DNA of 64,000 bases from Ceratothoa steindachneri (taxonomy: Eukaryota > Arthropoda > Malacostraca > Isopoda > Cymothoidae). Numbering within the stretch: the first letter of the stretch is position 1; every line of letters begins with the position of its first letter. Both the position numbers and the translations under genes were made by a program. The notes below the pieces were generated by a model that was not told where the DNA came from, made no database searches, and was given only the letters and a program-made list of their open reading frames with translations. Location: contig OZ018321.1 of NCBI GenBank assembly GCA_963969495.1, positions 192,790,204 to 192,854,203 of the forward strand, in the 5' to 3' direction. Below are positions 1 to 16,224 of this stretch, piece after piece.

Positions 1-1305
1 GCACGTGCACATGAATAAAAACACAAGGCCAACGAGTTAGGGTGGAACAGAGGAGATGTATCGTGTGTCAGTTCTGCTTCTTCAAATTCACTCTGGCGGC
101 AAAGAGGCAAGAAGGGGAGAAAAGCGCCATTGTTGGTTTTCGACACATCTTTCGATTAGGTGCTAATAAAAATAATAATAATAATAATTTATGAAATATA
201 ACCGAAGTAACTACACTGAACTAGTTCCAAATTTCTCTGCATTAAGGCTTGCTTTGTTGATTATTGATGGAATTCCCTATAGAAGTAGGATGGAGAGAAG
301 AGAGAAAATCGCCTCCCCCATCAAGGTCTTGGTAACTTCGAGCATTGAATGGGGCCGAATGTTTTATATCACTTGCGATATATCGGTATTCAAACCCCGA
401 GGATATGGGAACATAAACCGCAGGATGTACTCTCATCAGCAAGGGAGCGGGGGTGTTGAGCTCTACTTTGACATGTGAGGCTCAAGCGTCAGGGCGTTGT
501 AGCTTATTATTACTCCACCTCTCCCGAAGCCAAAGAGAAGGGGAAGGTGACGTTTGCTGGGTCACTTTTTCAGTCTTGATCTCTTTTTATATCTTCGTCT
601 TCGTTTTATTTATTGGTATATTTTTATTTATCAAATGGGGAGGTCGGCGCGCGTCAGCGCTCTCCGCACTCAATGCAGTTATTCCCCCCTGAGTGAACTA
701 TGTTATATTCACTGCCCCAGACCTCAGGGTTAATCAAGATCACGCCTATTTTTGCTATTCATGGGTGTCCTCTATATATGCTTACCTCATGTACTCGGTT
801 AAATGGTTATCGTTGGATTACCAGTTTGTTTTTCTCCATTCTTGACCACCTTTTCTTCTGGGAGGGGTATTCATCGTCTAAATATATGCCACCCCCCCTC
901 CTTGTTAATCTATACTATCAGGGCTAAAAGACGTCGTTCTATAAGCAGCTTACCACTAACTACCATGAGCAAGGGAGTGGTAATCTGTTTCTCTATTGGG
1001 GTTTCGTAATAGGAAATGGGAAGGCGACGCGTATCATTCAGATCGAAGACAACCATGCTTGAACTAGCATATGGAAGTGTTGGTGCCCTTCCGGCCCCAA
1101 TGATCGCAGATGGCTCTTCGGATTCATATCTTTTATACATTTACACAACCTGCAAATTGAGCGCATTCCGGCTGGCATTATAGTCTCAAGATTGTAATAA
1201 TAATCACCGCAAACAAAGCCTGGATAGACTTAATAAGATGGAGGAGAGGGGGGGGGGAACACTTTGGGGGAGAGAAGGATTCAGTTGTGTGTTGGGCCAT
1301 GAAAA
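1..1305. other. Gene-free stretch
   Basis: AT-rich sequence with short ORFs only, none of which shows a recognisable domain, codon-level conservation signal or convincing splice context. No repeat longer than short A/T runs is visible. Confidence 0.5.
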
Positions 1306-1425
1306 CATAGACACACACTCTCTCCTAGCTCTCTCTATGTCTCTCTCTCTTAGCTCTCTCTCTCTCTCTCTCGTATCACTTTCTCTTTCTCACATCTCTC
1401 CTAGCTCTCTTTTTACTATCTAGCT
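1306..1425. repeat. CT-rich simple repeat
   Basis: Pyrimidine-rich low-complexity tract on the plus strand made mostly of CTCT and CTCTCTAG variants. The short Leu/Ser-rich reading frame across it is a product of the repeat. Confidence 0.85.
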
Positions 1426-1429
1426 ATCT

Positions 1430-4416
<2,987 letters not shown>

Positions 4417-6908
4417 ACGTCACGTTGATAGATGATTTATTAAAGGCAAATTACGAGAATCCTGTGCCAGGTTGTTCCTAACTGATGCCAAAAGGCGCTT
4501 AAATTCATTTACTCTATTCGAGAAGTCTTTCGCCCGCTCTAGTTCATTTTAGGGGACTCATCGCTAACTTGGTAATCAGAAAACGATATCAAAATAGTAA
4601 ACGAACAAAAATCAGGAAGTTTTATGGTATGAATATTCGGGTAAAGGCGGTAAGGTATATGGTACGTAGTTAAACGCGGTAAGGGGTAAGAAAAAGTGCA
4701 TGTGTGGTTCATCGGCCAAATGACTACCACTCTTTCAATACGACTCACAGCTTACCTACAAAATGACGCCATAAAGCGTCATAACAACGATCATCACCAT
4801 CCCCTTCGAAACACACTTAACCAGATATCATGCGCACTCCTCTTTCCTTTGCCGCCTTTACCTATGCTCAATATCTCTTGCTGTCTTTTCCTACTTTCCC
4901 GACTCCTTTGATGCCTCGACTTACATATTTCGTACCATGTAAAGGCGGTGAAAGGAAACCTAAATAAGAGAGAAACTTTTAAAAAAAATATTCTAGGATG
5001 AGTTCGAAAGCTCGTAGGACGTCCCTTCCCCCTTAAATCAGTGTTGTCATTCATTAATGAATGAAGGAGAAGATAAATGAAGGTTTTATCACCAATTCAC
5101 ATTACATAGGTGTGTGATTGCGCACGTGTCGTGGGTCTTTTTATTGGCGGTATTTGATTGAAATTGAGAATTCTTATGTCAATTACTTGAGGCAAAGGCG
5201 ACCTGACCTTAATTTTTCCGGGGGGGGGGGGTGAAGAGTAATAAACATACTTTTTTATTTTCTCGCGTAAATATAAGTACCACCTTTGAGTACCAGCAAC
5301 TAGACTATTAACAGCTCCCACGGGATTACTTAATTTAATTCAGAACATTTAGAATTACATCTTAAACTACACCTTGATCACTCAAACCTAAGGAGATCTG
5401 CGGCTATATACCTATTTTACACACATTTTCACTTTTACCATCTTCACTACATTCTTTACGGCTTCGTTGCTATTGCGCTCTAAATTCGAGGGTTAAAATA
5501 AATCGAGCGAAGCGCAAAGGATTGTAGGAACCAGTTATAAGCTCATCCGAAAACCAGCCAAAGATTGGCAACCCTCTGCCTGCCAAACAGCGCGTCTGCG
5601 GTTTGCTTAACATCTTCTACATATCTGAGTCGGTCAAAGAACGAAGTTGACAAACAAGCCTCGATTCCCGTCTCAAACACCGAGATTTTGAAGTGTTTAC
5701 CGAGTCGCAAATGGTCGAAAACACTCGATTCACTCCAAATATTTGTGCCCAAACCTTTCGTTCCTTATTTTTAACAACCCCTCCCTCCCTAATGGAAAAG
5801 CGCAAACCCTCAAAACTCGGAAGTGGGGACCAAGTACAGACCCGCTCCGCACACATACACCGATGGTGTGTTGCCTTCTTTAGGGATATCTCTATCTGCT
5901 ATTCAGTGGTAGGGGTTGATATGATCCTAAATTAATTTGGGGCTTTGATCTTTTGAAAAAATTATTAATTCCTCGTGTTGATAAATGTCGATTTTAAGTA
6001 TCGAATGCGGCGAATGATATTAATTTACCCAATTAAATTTGATTTCGATGTACACCATTTGTCCACTAAGGTTACAATACATTTTCCCTAGAACGTTACT
6101 AGAACCAACTCTCATCATTACTACTACCATGGATAACTCAAGGCTTCTTGGGCATAGATGTATATGAATGCCCCAAACTACTAGGGCATCAAAAGTAAGT
6201 AAAGTGTAATAATACAAAGTTGAGGTAGGATAAATGGTCTTGGAGTGTAACATTATCATTGCCTTTTTAACCGCATATAGAGCGAAGTTAAGTCACATTG
6301 GGTGTTGTTAAAAGGAAAAATTAACAGAAAAATTAACCACAAGATCTATTACAAAAATAGAAAATAGAATATTTAGTTATAACAAGAAAATTATTGCATG
6401 CTGCTATTTCGAAAACACCAATTCCCCTGCCCTAACAAATAATGTAAAGCCATTGAAACATCTTAAATTGGTTTTGTACGAATAGCTGCAAACCAGATGC
6501 GAATAGCACGACAATAATGGAATAATCAGACTAAATTTTGAAGAAAAACACCGAATTTTCCCAACAACAGAAACACTAATAAAAAAAATAAAAAATTGTA
6601 TTTAAACCCAATGAGAAAGACGAATTGATGTTCTTGTAAGCATTAAGTATAATAGACCAAAGACCAATTATTAACTATGCAGAACGATGGATTTATGAAA
6701 CCCTAAAAATATTTTGAAACTTAAAAAAATATAAATTTCATAAATCATTTCAGACCAACGTAACTTTAAATAAACACTAACATGAAAAATATCAATTTGT
6801 CACCTGAGAATGGTGATGTAACTTGACCGAAATATTGTGAAATGAATCTTCTTTATCTAAATGAATTTCTTTCGAAAAATCTTCAATTTTGATCATTAGG
6901 AAACCATG

Positions 6909-6910
<2 letters not shown>
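4417..6910. other. Gene-free stretch
   Basis: AT-rich, with a poly-G tract near 5220. Only short overlapping frames on both strands; none recognised. Confidence 0.5.

Positions 6911-7002
<92 letters not shown>
6911..7002. repeat. (TA)n microsatellite
   Basis: About 46 uninterrupted AT dinucleotides. The Ile-Tyr repeat frame spanning it is an artefact. Confidence 0.97.
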
Positions 7003-7004
<2 letters not shown>

Positions 7005-7479
7005 GCAATTAAATCATTTTCTTTTGTTGTGATGGAAATAAAGTTAAATATATTAGAAAAGATGGAGCATTACTCTACCCTTATACAAATCTTATGAAAA
7101 TCCCCCTTCTCCTCTCCCCCACCTCCACTCGGGATCACGACCAGCCTTCGTCAACCCACTTGCTTCGCATGTCCGTGGGTATTCTTATCTGCTACCTCAT
7201 TCCCTCGTTTGTCCTCGTCTTATTCCCGCGACGTCTTTATTGGTTTCCAATTTCTTTTTTTTAAAAGTATTAAATATTTCTGTCACTTAAAATATAATAT
7301 TGAAAATAAGATTTAAACTTTACAAAAAGGGAATATCAATGGAAAACTTTTCCACAGGAAAGACGAAATACGGTTTTTCTAGAGTTAGTTTTGCCAAAAT
7401 CTGGGAATTTATTTGGGGAAAATAGTAACTTTGATGTAAAACTAGAAAACACTAACTAATAGAGTGGCTCAAATACCTC

Positions 7480-7830
7480 GGTCAAATGTCAAAAAATATC
7501 CCAAATCCGCAACGGAATCTGGATCCGCCGAAAAATTTAATAAAGTTTTTTTTTACCTAAGCCCCGCCCTTCTCCCCTCATATGTCATTGAAATCCTTCA
7601 ATAACTTTTTTTAGATATCTTGCAAACAAACAAAACGAAATCTAGAATCCGGATCCGTTTCTGGATCCATCTCCAAATCTACAATCAGATAAAGAATAAG
7701 TGATCTGCTCTGCATCCTGATCTGGATCCACCCTAAAATCTCTACAAAGTTTCTTCAAAATCCGTCTTTGATTTTGAATGGTGAACCTTAATCCAGATCC
7801 GGACCTGGATCCGCACCAAATCCACAAAAT
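7480..7830. mobile_element. Dispersed repeat tail, RTE-like
   Basis: The stretch has several GGATCC-containing phrases (near 7520, 7650, 7668, 7723, 7798 and 7806) around a segment of the form ATAACTTTTTTAGATATCTT followed by CAAACAAACAAAACG. Tails of this type (a conserved phrase ending in a CAAA-like microsatellite) are common at the 3' ends of RTE-type retrotransposons in invertebrates. That family link is an inference from style; no coding part is present. Confidence 0.35.
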
Positions 7831-8415
7831 TCATGAGATCAATTCAATGACCCAAGTCATTCGGATTTGAATCCTCACCTAAACCTACTCAACTCCTTTT
7901 TGACGCAAGCAACTCCTCCCCCGCCCCTCAAAAAGGAGAAAACTACACAAGGAAACATACACGAATGATTATATGTACATACCTCCGCCAAATCTTTTGT
8001 CCGAGATAAATAATAATGAGAATAATCAGAGCAATAACTCAATATTTAAAATTGCCTTGGAGGAAAATAAGAAAACAAATTGGGCGTTTACAGGAAAGTT
8101 TCCGATGATTCCGAGTGGTAAAGTTGGGAGAAGTGAAAATGAGAGAGAAAAAATGATTCCTGAAGTACGCCACTCTGCAGAGCACGTGTCCTATTGGTAA
8201 ACAAGTAAAAGTACGGGGTGTTAGATACGAACTAAGGTTTCCTCGATGTATGAACAAAGATGATCCCTAGTTACGAACAGAGAAGAGCTTGAGATACTAA
8301 TGTGGGGACGACTATGGGGGTATGAATGGAGAGACGCGGGGATAAAAACGAATGGGGTCTTGATTTAAGAACGAAATTTTCATTATTTTTTATTGTTATT
8401 ATTATTTTTTTCCAG

Positions 8416-8566
8416 AGACCCGAAGACGTCGAGTGGAAGCAGCTCTTCTGGGATACCCAATACCCACCTGGACAGCGGCTCGGAGTCCCTGGATGAAGTG
8501 AAACCGAGTCTCTCGGGGCTCGACTCACCTGTTCCGTCAGTCGCTCATTCTACCCATATATCACAG
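8416..8566 (+). CDS. Internal coding exon of an unidentified host gene
   Basis: Internal exon bounded by a pyrimidine/AT tract with AG acceptor at 8414-8415 (an AGAG stretch allows 8416-8417 too) and a consensus donor CAG|GTATGT after 8566. It is open in the frame read as RDPKTSSGSSSSGIP..., rich in Ser, Pro and acidic residues with no globular motif, typical of a disordered linker or C-terminal region. Base composition is clearly more GC-rich than the surrounding DNA. The exon ends on a codon boundary (phase 0), matching the phase of the exon at 13860. The upstream exons lie outside the window or are not recognised. The protein family is not identified; a transcription regulator is a reasonable guess only from composition. 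Confidence 0.7.
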
Positions 8567-11500
8567 GTATGTGCAAGGCAAAATAAACAAAGCAGATTCC
8601 GAGTGCTTTCTTCTTTATTTACAAAAACGAAAGCACCCTGAATCCACTTTCCTTTTTTTGCTTATTGGATGTTTTGCATCATAAGTAGATGTTATAGTTT
8701 CTGATAGAATCGGATGTTTACTTTAGTATTTCTGCAGCTGACATCTGGAGGATTATATATCCGCCACTTGGCAGTCACCAATTAACTGCTTTATCTTCCG
8801 TCCTAAAATATTAGACAGTTCCTTATTTACTTTCTGTGATTTTCCATCCTTGTCATTGTGCATCCTTTTTCTTCCTTCCAACACACACTGGATTCCATTC
8901 TGCTAGATTTGAAAGGGCAATTTATACACTGATATCTCCTCGCCTAGATTAGTACGATGTACTTCGAAGGAAAACCCACCAATTAATTCCTTTGGATTTC
9001 GGCAATCTTCAGGATCATATTTACTCAATAACTTTTCGCTTTCGTCGTTCTTAAATTATTAGTTGTAGGATCCCTGTTGTCTTGTCGCATCCTTGAATAG
9101 TCCAAAGAGTGAAGATTAATCTAAATTTCGAACTGCTAGTAATTGTATGGTTTCCATTGTCTACTGGGTATACTTTGTCTTTTCCTTCTATCGTTAATCT
9201 CCAAAGGTGTCGGGTAAAAGGTTGACATAATCACTGTCACTCGAAATCAAACCGAAGCTTTATAGAAATATATTACTTCATTCCCGACGAAGCTGAATTT
9301 TCAACTACCCACAAGATTGGTTTGCTCTAAGGAAATAGGAGTAGTTCGAAGGGCGGGGGGAAATCTTTTTGATCTTTTACAAGCATAAATTGGGTTTTGA
9401 ACGAAGTAAAATCTCCAAACACAATACGATTAAAACAATCTTATCTTAGTTGAGAATGTCTTACGTGAGAGGTAGTGGCTTCGATGGACCAGTTAGAGGT
9501 TAGAGCCACGTGAAAGAACTGGAGTACAGTAGTAGTCGTAGAGGTAAAATTAGAATAAATTGCTTAATTTTTTTGGCAAATATAGATAAGCGTATGTAGT
9601 TCTGCACTTAGATTTTTAGATTTAGTTTCTTGTACTAATTATCAAGATAAATATCTTGGATTTTCCCCCCCATCCCAAATAATGTCTTCTTAAGAGAAAA
9701 AAATCTTAGAGTTGTTTAAATATGTCCAAATTTTCTGCAAGCATTTTAAAGATAACTCTAGTGATATGCTTATTTAAGCTACAATTTGACCCATTCCTGG
9801 ACAGAATTGGTACAAAGGAAGAAAAGTGGGTTCCTTACTGCAATATTAAGCGCAAAAAGCAATTGCTTGATCGTAAATACAAACACATTCACTTTCCTTG
9901 ATGTGGTCTCTAACGTCAGAATGTGAAAGGACTTATTTATAATGAGCCTCTCAATAATCAAACAGTTACTGCAAATCTGCACTAAAAACCTAAAATCCTG
10001 GCACTTCCAAAATATTTCAAATAAAACAAATTAACACAAGGAAAGGAAAGTAAATGAAGCAATAAAATGATTATAGATCGACTTTAATGTAAACGTGGAT
10101 AACATAACAAAAAATACAGATGTAGAGAACAATAACATTTAATTTTTGTGTTATCAAAATATCCGCTTTAATAAATGTAGAACATATTCTTGACATCCTA
10201 TTTACCAAAGAAATGAAAATTCTAATGGAATTTCATTCTAACATTTAAGCAAACAGCCCTCTAGAATATATACATTTATTTGTTGCTTCCCATTTCTCTG
10301 TCCAAATAATTCCACAATAGATAGATAGGATTGCAAGCAAGAGAGTATGGTAGCCAAGCTTTGATGCTAAGCTATCTTTTTTCTTCAAATTAACTACACT
10401 ACAATCTGGACGTCTGTTTAACATAATTTTAACGCTTCAAAGTAAAGTTTTGACCGATAAAGCTGGTTCCAGATGAGATAGCATGTGGCTGCAAAATTGA
10501 ATGATAACCTTGATGGTTTAATTTATTTGATATTTTATAAGGATCTTGCACATAATCAGTAGAAAAGGAGCTTCAAACTATCACAGTTCTTCCGACATGC
10601 TTCACTTTAGGCATATACATTGAGGAACCATTCGTTTACCACCTCTACCCCTTACAAAAGCTTGAACTAATTAGTCCAAGGAAATCTTTTAAACTAATCG
10701 ATCGCCTAGTTTTGATGTTTTTTAGGCCAAAGCTACCCACTTTGCTCTATTCTGCCACTCAACCGAAAGTCCTAGCATTTCTAAGCCTACCTTCATCATT
10801 ATGGCGAAGAAGTTTGCTCTGTCGGTGCTGTTTAATTGCTGAGCTATTTCTGAAGGAGTATTTCAGAGAAATATCACTCTGATGAACTTATCTTGTAACT
10901 TTCTTTCTTGGTAGTCCTTTCTGTTGTCTATCCTGTAGTATATCTGTATGTTAATAATTTATAATAGCATTCCCTTCTTTATTGACCGGCTTTTTAATTT
11001 CTCGGATATTTTTTCATATGACATTTCTTCCTTGAGACAAGTTATGATACTTTGCCTTTCCAAAATGAATCTTGAGAACTCGGACGCCATTATGATCGAT
11101 CAGGCATAAACATGATTTCGAAAATTTGTGATGACGATAATGAAAGCAAACATTAGTAGCAAAGTTTACTTCGATATGGAAGATTTGAAAAAGAAAGCAA
11201 AAATATATTTTAGCAAAAACTGAATGAATTCTTTGACAATTGTATCCACTGGTTAGTTAAACGATCGAAGGACATTTTCATTAATAATTATGGAAACTAC
11301 TTTACAAAAAAATCTGCTTTTTATATTAAAAATAATTTAACTTTTATTTTAAATAACGACATTAAATTCTTGACGGTTCAATATATTATTCGAATAAAAG
11401 TAGACAGAATTGTATGTTGGAAGTAATGAGTTTACACTTTTTAAATTATTTATTAAATTAAAATGTACGTTTAGAGTTCATCAGCTACGGAAATTCAGTT

Positions 11501-13859
11501 TATTTAATATAAAGCTACGTGGAAGCTAGGCACTGCACAAAGGAGTTTCTATCACTTAAGATTAATGGTTGGGTTTCATGAATTAGTGTTATTTATTGGA
11601 CAAATCTTTGTATACACTCTAGTATATCCTCGTACCAGGGCACTTCAGCCTGCCCTTCATTCATAGTCCCTGGGGCTAAACTGGATTGCACTTGAGGGCC
11701 TGTTCTTCTAGTCTATGGTTCTCGTTCTTCTTGGTTACATTTGTGGATAAATGGAAGTAGGGTGTGTGCGTTTGTCTGTGATCACGGCAGGTTGTTTGGG
11801 TGTGGTGCCCCGATGCGCCGTTTTGGATTGCCTTTACCCTCGATATGGTCACATACAACGTTTCTTTGCGTAATTCTCGGCGATAAGTTTTCGTTGAATT
11901 TATTACTCATTGCGAAAGGTTAAATTTAGCGATATTTGAAATTTCCAACCTTTTAGACTAAAATTGTGATGGTTCGATCAGATACATGAACGGAACCTTT
12001 ATTTTATTTCTCAACCGCATTCATGTATGGATTTTATATGCATGAATGTGTGCGTGTACCCATGTGTCTGCATGTATGTAGCTTCAAATTTTGTTTCCAC
12101 TTGGCACAAGTTGAATAAAATATTACGAGCTTCTCGACATTATTTTTCTTGGCTTTACCGCCAGTTGCAATTATTATTCACGCTTGTTACAGCTTTATTT
12201 TAAAGATATAAATGTGTGTGTGCATGTGTATAGGCATTTGTGTGCGTAAAATGTGTAAGGCAGCCCGTTGGAAGCCAAGCGATAAGCGTGATTAACCCGG
12301 GGTGTTTTAGACATATCAAAGGCGCACCTTGAGAGTATCCGAGGGGCACTGAAGGGTATTTTAGGGTATCTCACTTTATCGAGGGATATCTGAACGATAT
12401 GACAATATTATCTCGAGGATAAAAAGAGAACTTGTCCGTAGCGATATCTTTGGTGTAGTGAACATGGATGTTTGATGGCTATCGCATGATTATTAAAGTG
12501 GAAATCAGAACGCTATTATTGAAGTTATTTAATCCTCAGCATCTTTACTACATTCGAACATTATTGATTTTAAATGTCTTTATTTGCGTTATTCCAAGAG
12601 AAATATGTCTTTAATGGCTTAGAAATATTGATGAATCTTTTTATTTTGATTCTGAGTTAAATGCATTAATGGTAGATGTAGATCGGGGCTGAAGCGATTG
12701 TAATTGGTATCATTAAATAAAAAAAACTGTTGGTTACAGGCAACCAAAATAAAACAAATAATATCATTAGAAATGCTCTGTTTGTAATTGTAATTTTATT
12801 CATATCAATAAAAAATGTCCAGCCATAGCAACTTCCCGATGCTGCGCGTTCGCCTGTAATTCTGAGTTAAAATAATTGTTTTAGGCGGGGTTTTTTTCAT
12901 TCTAAGTAGTAGAAAAAATGACAGTCCTGAAGTAGGAATATAGGATAGATGACGTATGATTTGGCATCAAATCCTAGGTCAAGCTCCATTGCTTCGTTAC
13001 TCGACTACTCTTCTTTGAACTTAACGTGTCTTCTTGATCCTTTAGAAAATAAATTCCTTTATTAACTTTGCTCTTAGGAGTATATTTAAGAATGATTGGA
13101 TCGTCTCTAGTCACTATTTACTCCTTAAAATAGTCTTCATTTCCCGTTGTTCAAAATGTCCTTGGCTCAACGCAATCAACACCCGAGCACTAATTAATTC
13201 AAAAGTATAGAATGAATAAAACGATGCCTTTGATAAAAGTTCCAGGTGTAAGTCGAAAGTAATTTTCTAGTAGAGGCCTGACTGCAGCAATGTTTTCCTT
13301 ATTAATTTTGGTTGCCGGCCTCCCACTCGCTTTGGCTATCATTAAGATTATTCTTCCCTCGGAATTTTTCTGATCTTAAAATATAATTTTTCTTCAGGAC
13401 TTGTGTGCAGATGCCTTTTGCCAAACATTAATTATTTATAGTGAATTCCGATTAAGAGCTGGTGAAACCTTAAGATTAGCTATCCAGTCACAAGCTGAAC
13501 GAACATTCGATTGCCATAAAAAAAGGAGATATTTGCATCTTTACTCAAGCATTTTGAAAAGATCAAATAATTTAGATTTTGTCCTATTATAGACTGCTTA
13601 TCTCTTTATAAATCCAACTTTATTGACTGTTATTCTCCTTTATTTGTTTCTCTTTATTGACTGCTATTCTCCTTCATTTGTCTCTCTCTATTGACTGCTA
13701 TTCTCCTTCATTTGCTTCTCTTCATTGACTGGTTTTCTCCTTTAATTGTCGCTCTTCCCTTTTATAGTAGACGCTCCTTACAGCGGTTACTTTATTATCT
13801 CCCATAACCTCCATCCTCTGATCGATCAATTATATTCACCTCATTCTCCTACCCCGCAG
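8567..13859 (+). other. Intron of the host gene (about 5.3 kb)
   Basis: AT-rich sequence between the donor after 8566 and the acceptor CCCCGCAG at 13852-13859. It holds no recognisable gene or transposon ORF apart from the short 34-bp repeat near its 3' end. An alternative exon after a TTTCTTCAG acceptor near 13397 is possible but its frame shows no similar composition. Confidence 0.6.
13622..13757. repeat. 34-bp minisatellite, four units
   Basis: Four units starting ATTGACTG at 13622, 13656, 13690 and 13724, spaced exactly 34 bp apart, pyrimidine-rich on the coding strand. The array ends about 100 bp before the acceptor of the terminal exon, so copy-number change there could touch the branch-point or polypyrimidine context. 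Confidence 0.9.
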
Positions 13860-14114
13860 GACCCCAGCCAGCATTCGACGGATCTGTACAGCGAGTTGAG
13901 TAAAGTGGGGGCCACACCCAACGGCCTCCCCTCCGTCAGCACATCTGCCATGGTGGCCTACCAGACGCAACTGAGCCTGGCTGCAGCCATGGCGGCCTCC
14001 AGGCACGCCATTCCTTCGTCCGCAGGAGGCCTGGACACGTCCTCCGTAGCTGCCGCCGCTGCAGCGGGAATGACCTCGCCCCATGACCTCCTGCAGGACT
14101 ATCAGGCCTTGTGA
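13860..14114 (+). CDS. Terminal coding exon of the same unidentified host gene
   Basis: Begins after acceptor CCCCGCAG and stays open for 84 codons to TGA at 14112-14114. The translation starts DPSQHSTDLYSELSKVG, has an Ala-rich centre (AMAASRH..., VAAAAAAGM) and ends HDLLQDYQAL. GC content is far above the flanks and codon third positions are G/C-rich, as in the exon at 8416. The open frame continues upstream of the acceptor to 13746, but that part is intron. Ser/Thr/Ala-rich C-termini with short Ala runs are common in animal developmental transcription factors; no DNA-binding domain lies in this window, so the gene is left unnamed. Confidence 0.75.
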   Translation, partial: DPSQHSTDLYSELSKVGATPNGLPSVSTSAMVAYQTQLSLAAAMAASRHAIPSSAGGLDTSSVAAAAAAGMTSPHDLLQDYQAL

Positions 14115-14700
14115 CCCTCAGGGACAAGGGCCTGGGGGGAACCTCAGATGGCCAGAGAGAACTTTTAATTTACAGGCGCTTTTCGCACACCGGATCAGAA
14201 AGGATCTTTGCCAGAGTCCGAGGACCGAATAATCCTTTCTTTTTCTTCGAAATTCCGTGCTATCCCCCTACGCACGCCGCACAAACACACGCATCTACAC
14301 ATACATCTTCACTGTCCTCCTCACGGGAGAAACTCTTACACAGATACGTTCCCTGCCCCCTGGAAAAAGTCGACACTATTAACTGTCGCCGGGATGAAAT
14401 TACGTAGTGATTATTCCGTAGCAATTGTACGGTTGCGATTTAGCGCTGTATTAAATCTTACAATTGAGTGGAGCGTTATTGTGATAAACTAAATTTATAC
14501 AAGTATTACCACGTTACTACAAACCATGCCATGAATGAACCTCCACAATAATAAAAATAGTAATATTAAGTACAATATTAAACTAAATGATTCGATATTT
14601 TAATACGTATTTTCTATATACGAGCAAAAGACCGAGACTGATCTAAGCCAATCCCGAAAATAAAATCCTATTTCTTCATTAATGGATTGTCTTATTGTGC
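14115..14700 (+). other. Probable 3' untranslated region
   Basis: Follows the host stop codon. AATAAA hexamers occur at 14550-14555 and 14659-14664, either of which could be the polyadenylation signal. GC content falls to the background level by about 14400. Confidence 0.45.
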
Positions 14701-15054
14701 TTGAATACAGAATAGGCGCCCTTCCTCCACCTTACACACAGTGAAATAAGACATGATTGTCTCGAAACAAATTAGTGCTTCGTTCACTGTAATAATGAAA
14801 TTTTAAGCAATAATTTATGCACTTAAGAACATGAAAAGATATCTAAAATTTATATAACTGAAACGTCGCAACATCACGGCGAGAAAGTTACCTAATCGTG
14901 CATCATTTATTTTCGCAATGTAGCCGTGTTCGAAAGGGGATTATAATTCTTATTTTTACTTTATGTAATTTAAATAATAAATAGTCACTTTTGAATTAAA
15001 TGCATTTTCTCTTGTTAAATTTCATTTTATTTTTTATGATTGAAATATTTCTTT

Positions 15055-15058
<4 letters not shown>

Positions 15059-15107
<49 letters not shown>
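15059..15107. repeat. (TA)n microsatellite
   Basis: About 24 uninterrupted TA dinucleotides. Confidence 0.95.
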
Positions 15108-15110
<3 letters not shown>

Positions 15111-16157
15111 CGATCTTTGGTACAAGAATAGTCCACAAAAATAAGGAAAACACAAAGCCTTAATATTTTCGTAATTATGTTTATCACTAACTTTCAAAAT
15201 ATTAAAATCATAACGGAGGTCAGGCTAATTGAATTAAAAAAAAATCGAACATAATAAAGTAAACATTATAATACGATATGAAAGAAAATACCTTACAGCT
15301 TTTACAGTGAAAAATTAGAAAGAAACAACTTACAACATCAGAAGAAATTGTTGAGATAATGGTTCCACTACACAAACTAGTTCTTGAACTCTATTAAATA
15401 CCTACTCTTCCTTGTCACGACTAAAATAAAAAATGAAATCCTTCAATCGAAGTCTTTTTAAGGTTGTTATTTTGAATGGACCTCTTAAAATATTGGTTAA
15501 TATTTTCTACAAATGAATGTGACAAACCATGGACGTATGTATATAAGCAGGAGTCGTTATGTGTATGTTAATTGCATAGTTGAAGTATGGGATAATTCTT
15601 CAAACGCATTCTTGTTGATGTGTTTTGTTAGATCAATACCTTTTTCACTTTGCTTCATTACTCTATCACATCTGCTGTTCATCCTTAGTCTACTCTTTAA
15701 TATGGGTCATCAGTTGATTTCGAATTGGTTTCTTTAAAAGATCACTCATTTGTATTAGTTATAAAGTAGGTCCGTTATGTACCACTTTGACAACGAAGTG
15801 GACCATATATGCTACACCGATAGTGTCAAATAATTTACTTCTATTATTCAATGAGAATTCTCTCCTAAGTGTTAGTTAAAATATTAGGAGTGACTCGCAA
15901 CCAAGGATAGTTTTTTTTTTTTTTTTACCTTTTTGAGACCTATCGCTGTCAAAGTGTTAACGATTTTAGAATGAAAAAAAAAATGATCCAAAATTTCAAA
16001 TTAAAATACAACTTAAATCTCGATTTAGCTGTGGTTTAGAAAACTAAGATGATTTGAATATAAAAAAAAGCCAGAAATGACCGAAGAATCTTTCTTTTTA
16101 GCCCCAAATACGATAAACTTTATATGAATCAGAAGTTTTGTGTCTTCTTTATTTTTC

Positions 16158-16160
<3 letters not shown>

Positions 16161-16223
<63 letters not shown>
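16161..16223. repeat. (TA)n microsatellite
   Basis: About 31 uninterrupted AT dinucleotides. Confidence 0.95.

Positions 16224-16224
<1 letters not shown>

Noticed and set aside
6906..7097. Tyr-Ile repeat proteins across (TA)n tracts here and at 54813, 55561 and 61209
   Set aside because: Translation of dinucleotide repeats; no biological support.
13746..13859. N-terminal extension of the terminal exon frame
   Set aside because: The segment is the pyrimidine-rich 3' part of an intron; the CCCCGCAG acceptor and the sharp composition change place the exon start at 13860.
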